Positions 1 to 5,032 of a stretch of 6,050 bases of DNA are shown here, one piece after another. Every line of letters starts with the position of its first letter. The stretch's first letter is position 1. The notes below the pieces were generated by a model. The model searched no databases and had not been told where the DNA came from. It saw only the letters and a program-made list of their open reading frames with translations. The position numbers and the translations under genes were made by a program. This stretch comes from an uncultured Clostridia bacterium (GTDB lineage Bacteria > Bacillota_A > Clostridia > Peptostreptococcales > Anaerovoracaceae), in NCBI GenBank assembly GCA_945873875.1, contig CAMCER010000050.1:1-6050 (forward strand), given 5' to 3'.

Positions 1-1
1 G

Positions 2-541
2 GCTCTGAATGAGTTCCCGACGGATACGGAGGCGGAAGTCCGTCTCGTTGAGGAAAAATGTCGGGAACTGGGCGTCAATGTTGCTCTCAGCCAGGTATGG
101 GCAAAGGGCGGCGAAGGCGGCACAGCTCTCGCTGAAGAGGTCGTAAGACTCTGTGACCAGGATAAGAATTTCACATTCAGCTATGAAGATGACATGTCCA
201 TAGAAGAGAAGATCGAAGCCATCGCCAAGAAAGTCTATCACGCGGCAGAAGTCAACATCCTTCCTGCAGCGCAGAAGCAGATAGACACACTTGCAAAATT
301 GGGATTCTCAAAGATGCCGGTGTGCATGGCCAAGACACAATACAGCTTCTCAGACGATCCTAAGCTTCTGGGTGCACCGGACGGATTCACTCTTACAGTC
401 CGCAACGCCAAAGTATCAGCAGGAGCAGGGTTCATAGTCGCTCTCACAGGAGACATCATGACTATGCCGGGACTTCCTAAGAGACCTGCTGCTGAGAAGA
501 TCGATGTGGACAGCACAGGAAAGATCAGCGGCCTGTTCTAA
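2..541 (+). CDS. fhs: Formate-tetrahydrofolate ligase, C-terminal part (5' end outside window)
   Basis: Fhs (10-formyl-THF synthetase, EC 6.3.4.3) joins formate to tetrahydrofolate in the cytoplasm using ATP. The open frame runs in from the left edge and gives 179 residues before TAA; the family is about 555 residues long, so roughly the last third is visible. Recognition rests on family-typical stretches: ALNEFPTDTEAE at the left edge, then VWAKGGEGG, then APDGFTLTVRNAKVSAGAGF, and the C-terminal GLPKRPAAEKIDVD ending in GLF. The ATG at 194 is an internal methionine, not a start. No frameshift or missing conserved block is seen in this part. It is the first visible gene of the rightward operon; fchA follows after 28 bases. 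The ATP-binding P-loop lies in the unseen N-terminal part, so catalytic integrity cannot be judged. Confidence 0.97.
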   Translation, partial: ALNEFPTDTEAEVRLVEEKCRELGVNVALSQVWAKGGEGGTALAEEVVRLCDQDKNFTFSYEDDMSIEEKIEAIAKKVYHAAEVNILPAAQKQIDTLAKLGFSKMPVCMAKTQYSFSDDPKLLGAPDGFTLTVRNAKVSAGAGFIVALTGDIMTMPGLPKRPAAEKIDVDSTGKISGLF

Positions 542-558
542 GACGGCCGGTCGTTTCG

Positions 559-564
559 AAAGGA
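559..564 (+). promoter_or_regulatory. Ribosome binding site deciding the fchA start
   Basis: AAAGGA lies 5 bases before the ATG at 570. It favours that start over the in-frame ATG at 504, which sits inside fhs and would add 22 residues without family resemblance. Confidence 0.7.
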
Positions 565-569
565 AAAAG

Positions 570-1202
570 ATGTTCAGGGATAAGACTATATCACAGTTTA
601 CTGAAGAATTGTCAGGCAGCGCTCCTGTGCCGGGAGGCGGAGGAGCGTCTGCTCTTGCAGGTGCAGTGGGCGCGGCTCTGGGCAGCATGGTAGGCTCACT
701 GACTGTGGGAAAGAAAAAGTATGCTGACGTGGAAGATGAAATAAGAGCGCTCATGGATGAGGCGGTGATGCTGAAAGACGAGCTTCTTGCCGGCATCGAC
801 GAAGATGCGGAGTGCTTCGAGCCTCTTTCAAAGGCATACTCCCTTCCGTCAGGAACTGAAGAGGAAAAGGCTGAAAAGGAAAAGATCATGGAGGCAGCAC
901 TGGAGAAGGCCTGCAGCGCGCCTCTTGATATAATGGAAAAGACCTGCAGGGCCATCGATATACTGGAGGGCTTTGCTGAAAAAGGAAGCAGGCTCGCGGT
1001 AAGCGACGCAGGCACAGGCGCAGCCATATGCCGCGGGGCACTCAATGGAGCCAGCCTCAACGTATATATAAATACGAAAATGATGAAGGACAGAGAAAAA
1101 GCTGCTGTCCTAGAAGAGAAAGCAGACACCTTTGTCAGACGGGGGACAGAGAAGGCGGATGCTGTATTCGATAAAGTGAAAAAAGAGATCCGGGAAAGGT
1201 AA
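570..1202 (+). CDS. fchA: Methenyltetrahydrofolate cyclohydrolase, FchA/cyclodeaminase family
   Basis: The 210-residue product belongs to the formiminotransferase-cyclodeaminase C-terminal family. Members act as a stand-alone 5,10-methenyl-THF cyclohydrolase (EC 3.5.4.9) or as formimino-THF cyclodeaminase. The glycine-rich signature PVPGGGGASAL is at residues 19-29. A second conserved block at about residues 145-168 contains SDAGTGAAICRGALNGASLN. The middle, about residues 55-115, is charged and helical in character, as expected of this all-helical fold. The start at 570 is chosen for its Shine-Dalgarno site and because the length then matches the usual size of about 210. Its position between fhs and folD argues for the cyclohydrolase role in interconverting 10-formyl-THF and methenyl-THF. 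A cyclodeaminase role in histidine or purine breakdown cannot be excluded from sequence alone, since no other gene of those pathways is visible. The stop is 9 bases before folD. Confidence 0.92.
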   Translation: MFRDKTISQFTEELSGSAPVPGGGGASALAGAVGAALGSMVGSLTVGKKKYADVEDEIRALMDEAVMLKDELLAGIDEDAECFEPLSKAYSLPSGTEEEKAEKEKIMEAALEKACSAPLDIMEKTCRAIDILEGFAEKGSRLAVSDAGTGAAICRGALNGASLNVYINTKMMKDREKAAVLEEKADTFVRRGTEKADAVFDKVKKEIRER

Positions 1203-1211
1203 GACTTTTAA

Positions 1212-2078
1212 ATGGCAAAACTGCTCAAGGGCGCTGAAGCTGTCGAAGCCAAGTGCAAAGAACTCAGAAAAAAGGTGAAGAGGCTCAATAACGAAGGTAC
1301 TGAGCCTGCTTTAGCTATAATAAGAGTGGGCAGCGACCCTGATAATATGGCCTATGAAAGAGGCATTATCAAGCGCGCCGAGCAGCTGGGCATCAAAGTG
1401 GAGCACTATACCATGGATGAGGATTCTTCTGAGACCACAGTCATCGCGCTGATCAGGAGACTGAACTTCGACGACGATATACACGGCGTGCTCCTTATGA
1501 GACCTCTGCCGGAACACATGAACGACAACCGTGTCAGGATGGCACTGGACCCGTCCAAGGACCTTGACGGCATCACTGACGTATCCATCGCCGGCGTATT
1601 TGCAGGCACCAACAGGGGATTTCCTCCCTGCACTCCTTCCGGATGCGTGGAGCTCCTGAACCATTACGGCATAGAGATCTCGGGAAAGAAGGCTGTCATC
1701 ATTGGCCGGAGCATGGTCACAGGCAGACCTCTTGCCATGATGCTCATGCGTAAAAACGCCACAGTGACTATCTGTCACAGCCATACATCGCCGGAGGATC
1801 TGATCAAGTACTGCAAGAACGCGGACCTGATTTTCGTCATGGTGGGACAGCCCAAGACACTGAGGATCGAGCACGTCAGGCCGGGCCAGGTCATAGTCGA
1901 CATCGGCATAAACCTGGACAAAGACGGAAAGCTCTGCGGCGACACGGACTTTGATAATATCCAGCCCGTAGTCAGGGCTATAACGCCGGTGCCGGGAGGC
2001 GTAGGCGCCATGACCAGCGTCATGCTGATGGAACATCTCATCACTGCATCAGTCAGGGCGCGGAAAGGTTTGAGCTAG
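1212..2078 (+). CDS. folD: Methylenetetrahydrofolate dehydrogenase, FolD family, probably lacking cyclohydrolase activity
   Basis: The 288-residue FolD homologue interconverts 5,10-methylene-THF and 5,10-methenyl-THF with NAD(P). Family marks seen are HGVLLMRPLP (91-100), KDLDGIT (116-122) with the substrate-binding Asp119, PPCTPSG (138-144), the nucleotide-binding GRSMVTGRP (165-173), DIGIN (230-234) and TPVPGGVGAMTS (258-269). Length and domain order are normal. The odd point is the active site. Aligned by eye to E. coli FolD (YVASK), the catalytic lysine four residues after Tyr48 is Ile52, with lysine only at position 54. The glutamine of the usual VQLPLP motif is Met96. Both residues are known to be needed for cyclohydrolase activity in bifunctional enzymes. 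With fchA directly upstream, a dehydrogenase-only enzyme is the simplest reading; this is inference. The Shine-Dalgarno-like GGGAAAGG at 1192-1199 is 12 bases before the ATG, inside the end of fchA. Confidence 0.93.
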   Translation: MAKLLKGAEAVEAKCKELRKKVKRLNNEGTEPALAIIRVGSDPDNMAYERGIIKRAEQLGIKVEHYTMDEDSSETTVIALIRRLNFDDDIHGVLLMRPLPEHMNDNRVRMALDPSKDLDGITDVSIAGVFAGTNRGFPPCTPSGCVELLNHYGIEISGKKAVIIGRSMVTGRPLAMMLMRKNATVTICHSHTSPEDLIKYCKNADLIFVMVGQPKTLRIEHVRPGQVIVDIGINLDKDGKLCGDTDFDNIQPVVRAITPVPGGVGAMTSVMLMEHLITASVRARKGLS

Positions 2079-2082
2079 ACTC

Positions 2083-2895
2083 ATGAAAGACGAATATCTG
2101 AAAGAGATCCTTTCGCAGGTATCCGAAGGGGATATGTCTGTGAAAGAGGCAGAGGAAAAACTGAGATCACTTCCCTATGAAGAACTTGGCTTTGCGAAGG
2201 TCGATAATCACAGGACCATACGCACAGGTTATCCGGAAGTGGTTTTTTGTCAGGGGAAAACTCCCGATCAGGTGGCGGAGATACTGAAAAATCTGTCTGA
2301 AAGAAATCCGCGGGTCATGGGGACCAGAGCATCGGAAAAGGACTTTGAAAAGACCAGGGAGCTGATTCCTGATGCCTGTTATCATGAGAAAGCCCGCATA
2401 ATAGAAGTGAACAGAGAGAATGAAGCCGGCGGCAGAAAAACAGACGACGGAAGATCCGCATCTGAAAGGCGGGCCGGCAGAGTCGCTGTAGTGACAGCCG
2501 GAACAGCTGATATCCCTGTGTCAGAAGAGGCCGCAGTCACCTGTGAGATAATGGGAAAAGAGGCTGACAGGATCTATGATGTGGGAGTTTCCGGCATCCA
2601 CAGGCTCCTTGAGAATATAGACAGGATAAATCAGGCAGACGTGATAATAGTAGCTGCCGGAATGGAAGGGGCCCTTGCCAGCGTCGTCGGCGGTCTTACA
2701 GCAAAGCCGGTGATAGCAGTGCCTACCAGCGTAGGTTACGGCTCCAGTTTTGAAGGACTGTCGGCCCTTTTATGCATGTTAAACAGCTGCGCCAGCGGCG
2801 TAGGAGTAGTGAATATAGACAACGGATTCGGCGCTGCGGCTCTGGCGGTCAGCATACTGGATGTGGCAGAGATCGGCTTCGGAAAAAAGAGATAA
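2083..2895 (+). CDS. larB: Nickel-pincer cofactor biosynthesis protein LarB
   Basis: LarB carboxylates the pyridinium ring of nicotinic acid adenine dinucleotide and cleaves the phosphoanhydride. The product is pyridinium-3,5-biscarboxylic acid mononucleotide, the first step to the nickel-pincer nucleotide of lactate racemase. The 270 residues show the N-terminal block FAKVDNHRTIRTGYPEVVFC (37-56). A PurE-like domain follows from about residue 132, with VVTAGTADIPVSEEA (136-150), PTSVGYGSSFEGL (214-226) and NSCASGVGVVNIDNGFGA (234-251). Cys236 in NSCASG matches by position the reactive cysteine described in Lactiplantibacillus plantarum LarB. A charged linker at about residues 110-132, rich in Arg, Glu, Asp and Gly, looks longer than in typical LarB proteins. 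The gene begins 4 bases after folD; its only upstream Shine-Dalgarno-like run, GGAAAGG (2062-2068), is 14 bases away, so translational coupling to folD is likely. Confidence 0.94.
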   Translation: MKDEYLKEILSQVSEGDMSVKEAEEKLRSLPYEELGFAKVDNHRTIRTGYPEVVFCQGKTPDQVAEILKNLSERNPRVMGTRASEKDFEKTRELIPDACYHEKARIIEVNRENEAGGRKTDDGRSASERRAGRVAVVTAGTADIPVSEEAAVTCEIMGKEADRIYDVGVSGIHRLLENIDRINQADVIIVAAGMEGALASVVGGLTAKPVIAVPTSVGYGSSFEGLSALLCMLNSCASGVGVVNIDNGFGAAALAVSILDVAEIGFGKKR

Positions 2896-2903
2896 AAGGA
2901 GAG
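2896..2903 (+). promoter_or_regulatory. Ribosome binding site of larC, supports a GTG start
   Basis: AAGGAGAG begins directly after the larB stop codon and is 6 bases before the GTG at 2910. It is the best Shine-Dalgarno match in the operon and selects this GTG. The resulting N-terminus, MKTVYIDC, matches the LarC family start. Confidence 0.75.
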
Positions 2904-2909
2904 TAACAG

Positions 2910-3656
2910 GTGAAGACTGTTTACATAGACTGTACCAACGGAATAAGCAGCGATATGGTGCTCAAGGCGCTTCTTTCCGCAGGGGCAGATGAGAAGTTCG
3001 TGGAGAACTGCCAGGAAAAGATGCATCAGGCCATGCACCAGCAGGATGGACTGGGCGGTCATTCTCACGACCACGGCCATGAACATCCTCACGGACACGA
3101 ACATGTCCACGACCACGGCCATGAACACTCTCATGACCACGGCGGTCAGAGAGGCTACGGCCAGATCACAGAACTGATAAAAAACGCCGGGCTCGATGAT
3201 GAGACCCGGGGCTATCTCAGTAATATATATACAGCTATCGCAAAGGCAGAGGCCAGGGTCCACGGAGCGACTCTGGAAACCGTACATTTTCATGAAGTGG
3301 GCCGGGCTGAGGCTATCCTCAACCTGACAGGCGTTGCTGCGGCTGCGGCATCCTTAAAGGCAGACCAGATCATCTGCTCGCCGGTCCACGACGGTCATGG
3401 GACTATAAAATGCAGTCACGGCATAATAGCCGTACCTGTTCCGGCTGTAGCGACCATGAAAGACCAGTGCGATTATGAATTCATCCAGGATGACGTGGAG
3501 ACTGAAATGGTGACCCCTTCCGGCCTGGGAGTCCTTATAGGGCTGGGCGCCAGATGCGGGAAAAAGCCTGAAGGAACACCTGCCTCGCAGGGTGAAGGGA
3601 AAGGCTCACGTGATATAGGAAGAGAGCACGGCCTCATCATCAGCATCTATCAGTAG
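2910..3656 (+). CDS. larC: LarC-family nickel insertion protein, short LarC1-like form with a histidine-rich segment
   Basis: LarC inserts nickel into the sulfur-bearing pincer nucleotide in a CTP-dependent reaction. The 248-residue product starts with the family N-terminus YIDCTNGISSDM (5-16). It carries VHFHEVGRAEAI (125-136), SPVHDGHGTIKCSHG (157-171), VPVPA (175-179) and MVTPSG (200-205). Residues 51-77 have histidine at every odd position, 14 in all, a likely metal-binding segment. Full LarC proteins are around 400 residues. Here translation ends about where LarC1 ends, and the CTP-binding LarC2 part is absent. In L. plantarum, LarC2 is joined to LarC1 by programmed frameshifting, but both alternative frames close quickly here and the downstream DNA encodes a gene on the other strand. 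The family core is also somewhat divergent, for example SSDM in place of the usual SGDM. It may be a nickel carrier or a partner of a LarC2 encoded elsewhere; this is inference. The stop overlaps the end of the opposing gene. Confidence 0.85.
   Translation: MKTVYIDCTNGISSDMVLKALLSAGADEKFVENCQEKMHQAMHQQDGLGGHSHDHGHEHPHGHEHVHDHGHEHSHDHGGQRGYGQITELIKNAGLDDETRGYLSNIYTAIAKAEARVHGATLETVHFHEVGRAEAILNLTGVAAAAASLKADQIICSPVHDGHGTIKCSHGIIAVPVPAVATMKDQCDYEFIQDDVETEMVTPSGLGVLIGLGARCGKKPEGTPASQGEGKGSRDIGREHGLIISIYQ
3060..3143 (+). repeat. 42-base in-frame tandem duplication encoding the His-rich segment of LarC
   Basis: Two adjacent 42-base units (3060-3101 and 3102-3143) encode two 14-residue units, HSHDHGHEHPHGHE and HVHDHGHEHSHDHG, identical at 10 of 14 positions. 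A 20-base stretch at 3066-3085 recurs exactly at 3108-3127. The spacing is a multiple of three, so unit gain or loss would preserve the reading frame. Confidence 0.8.
3179..3209 (-). terminator. Candidate intrinsic terminator for leftward transcripts, inside larC
   Basis: Read leftward, CCGGG pairs with CCCGG (3205-3209 with 3187-3191). CTC pairs with GAG further in (3201-3203 with 3192-3194), one base is bulged (3204) and the loop is 6 bases. The sequence CG and then six T follow (3184-3179). This is the classic layout of a factor-independent terminator, about 440 bases past the stop of the DHHW gene. It lies in larC coding sequence, so it could be a chance structure. Confidence 0.35.
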
Positions 3657-5017
3657 GCCAGCATAGTCTTCAGTGCTGAGTCTGTGAACAAAGTAGATGC
3701 ATTGTACAGGAACAGCACATCGGTTATATCTTCAGATTTTATGAGTTTATCAAGATCGCCAAAGTAATATCTCGGATCGACTACGACTACGTTTCTGTAG
3801 TACGGAGCGATGAAGGGGATGAAACAGTTGGCGTAAGAATCCTTTATTATCAGCAGTTTATCTTCGTTTTCAGCTGCTGATTTTATTTTTATCAGCGAGT
3901 GGTTGCCGCCGGTGAATACGGTATAGGCGTCCTTTTCCTCAAGGTTTGCTGCCTTGTAGAATGAGGCGCTTTTTTTCTGGTCATCTACATATGTGATTAT
4001 AGATACAGGTATGTTCTTTGTCGGGAAATATACTTCGATGTCGTCTTTTTTACACATGTAAAAGCCGCTCTTGGAAGCCAGCATGCCCTTGAAATCGTCC
4101 TTGACTACAGAAGGCTTGTAGTTCTTCTTGTCGACTTCAAGACCCATCACATCTGCGGCTGCCAGAAAACCGTGGTAGGCGCCGGTGCTGGTCCAGTGAT
4201 GGTCGCTGTGATAGTAGATCTGTTTTTCTTTCGCAAGTTTTCTGAACTGCTTTCTCACATCTATGGTCTTTATGCCGCCTGCCTCTGTCTGCTCAAAGAG
4301 TCTGTCCAGGAATTCGTTCTGTCCGCCGTCATCAGTATTGGCGGGGAGCAGGTCTGAGAGTATGTTGACGGAAGTCGGCACTGCGAAAAGATATGTGTCA
4401 AGGTCCCTGTGCTTCTTTCTGAATTCAGTGAAGATGCCGGCGGCCTTTTTCGTCTTTTTCTTTCCCGGGTCTGTGAATTTTTCCATGAGATAGCCCTGGT
4501 GTCCTTTATATACGCCGTTTGACTCGACCTTTCCAGTCAGTACGTCAGCTGTGGTCTTGATCCTTATCCACATGTTCCTTGCCGGGAACTGGTCATTGAC
4601 GTAAGTCTCATATTCAGGGCTGAAGCGGCCCTCGAAGAAGCTTGAGCTGGTCAGATCCGGCCTTGTGGCCATGACGCGGTTTTCTTCCGCGGAAAAATCA
4701 GTGTCCTTAGAAAGGAAGTTGAAAACTACCAGCACGCCAAGAATGACCGCGAAGATAACAGCCATTCTCGAGTAATACTGAGTGAGACTGATCTGTTTTC
4801 CGGTCTGTTTCTTTGCTTTTCTGGCAGCAGTCCGGCCAAACCTAGCCTTTTCCTTAGCCTCTGTTCGGGCTGTCCTGGCAATCCTTCTGGCTTTCACTTT
4901 TGCGGTGCGCTGAGCGTTTTTAGCAGCTTCTTTTGCGTTTTCTGCAAGTCTCTTAGCTCTGCCCAGATGCACTTTTATGCTGCCGTCTGTTAAGTTTTCA
5001 GATCTTTTCTGAGCCAT
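3650..5017 (-). CDS. Membrane-anchored DHHW-family (SGNH/AlgX-like) protein with a basic alanine-rich N-terminus
   Basis: The 455-residue product has three parts. Residues 1-75 are strongly basic and rich in alanine. Residues 85-103 form one membrane segment, with positive charges before it suggesting the N-terminus stays inside. From about residue 105 an extracytoplasmic domain follows. SDHHW at 271-275 is the signature of the DHHW family, which resembles AlgJ/AlgX; by comparison Asp272 and His274 form the DxH pair. KDSYANCF (392-399) probably supplies the nucleophile Ser394. Such proteins accept acyl groups from an MBOAT partner and pass them to an extracellular polymer, usually as O-acetyl. 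The MBOAT gene is directly upstream in the same operon, with a 15-base gap. AAAGGA (minus strand, 5032-5027) lies 9 bases before the ATG and abuts the MBOAT stop, so coupling is likely. The target polymer cannot be told from the sequence. The stop codon lies within the end of larC on the opposite strand. Confidence 0.88.
   Translation of the reverse strand: MAQKRSENLTDGSIKVHLGRAKRLAENAKEAAKNAQRTAKVKARRIARTARTEAKEKARFGRTAARKAKKQTGKQISLTQYYSRMAVIFAVILGVLVVFNFLSKDTDFSAEENRVMATRPDLTSSSFFEGRFSPEYETYVNDQFPARNMWIRIKTTADVLTGKVESNGVYKGHQGYLMEKFTDPGKKKTKKAAGIFTEFRKKHRDLDTYLFAVPTSVNILSDLLPANTDDGGQNEFLDRLFEQTEAGGIKTIDVRKQFRKLAKEKQIYYHSDHHWTSTGAYHGFLAAADVMGLEVDKKNYKPSVVKDDFKGMLASKSGFYMCKKDDIEVYFPTKNIPVSIITYVDDQKKSASFYKAANLEEKDAYTVFTGGNHSLIKIKSAAENEDKLLIIKDSYANCFIPFIAPYYRNVVVVDPRYYFGDLDKLIKSEDITDVLFLYNASTLFTDSALKTMLAY
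3849..3890 (+). terminator. Candidate intrinsic terminator for rightward transcripts, inside the DHHW gene
   Basis: ATCAGCAG (3849-3856) pairs perfectly with CTGCTGAT (3874-3881) across a 17-base loop and is followed by TTTATTTTT (3882-3890). It lies about 190 bases after the larC stop. The stem is only half G+C and the loop is long. An alternative stem pairs GCTGAT (3876-3881) with ATCAGC (3891-3896). A chance structure in coding DNA is quite possible. Confidence 0.22.
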
Positions 5018-5032
5018 AAAAAAGCGTCCTTT

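Noticed and set aside
504..569. A 22-residue longer N-terminus for FchA starting at the ATG at 504
   Set aside because: It overlaps the end of fhs, the added residues do not resemble the family, and the ATG at 570 has its own Shine-Dalgarno site and gives the usual length.
416..1129. Long minus-strand open frame of 237 codons opposite fhs and fchA
   Set aside because: The translation is a serine- and alanine-rich low-complexity protein with no recognisable domain, fully antisense to two clear genes.
1311..2036. Long minus-strand open frame of 241 codons opposite folD
   Set aside because: It is antisense to a well-supported gene and its translation shows no family motif.
3060..3143. Regularly repeated bases taken as a CRISPR array or regulatory repeat
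   Set aside because: Only two units, directly adjacent, in frame and fully explained as codons of the histidine-rich segment.
2736..3293. Minus-strand frame of 185 codons across the larB-larC junction
   Set aside because: Its hydrophobic, valine- and methionine-rich middle is simply the reverse reading of the histidine-rich repeat in larC.
3558..3618. Programmed frameshift at the AAA-AAG run in larC to reach a LarC2 part
   Set aside because: The -1 frame stops at 3569 and the +1 frame at 3616, and no LarC2-like sequence follows on the plus strand.
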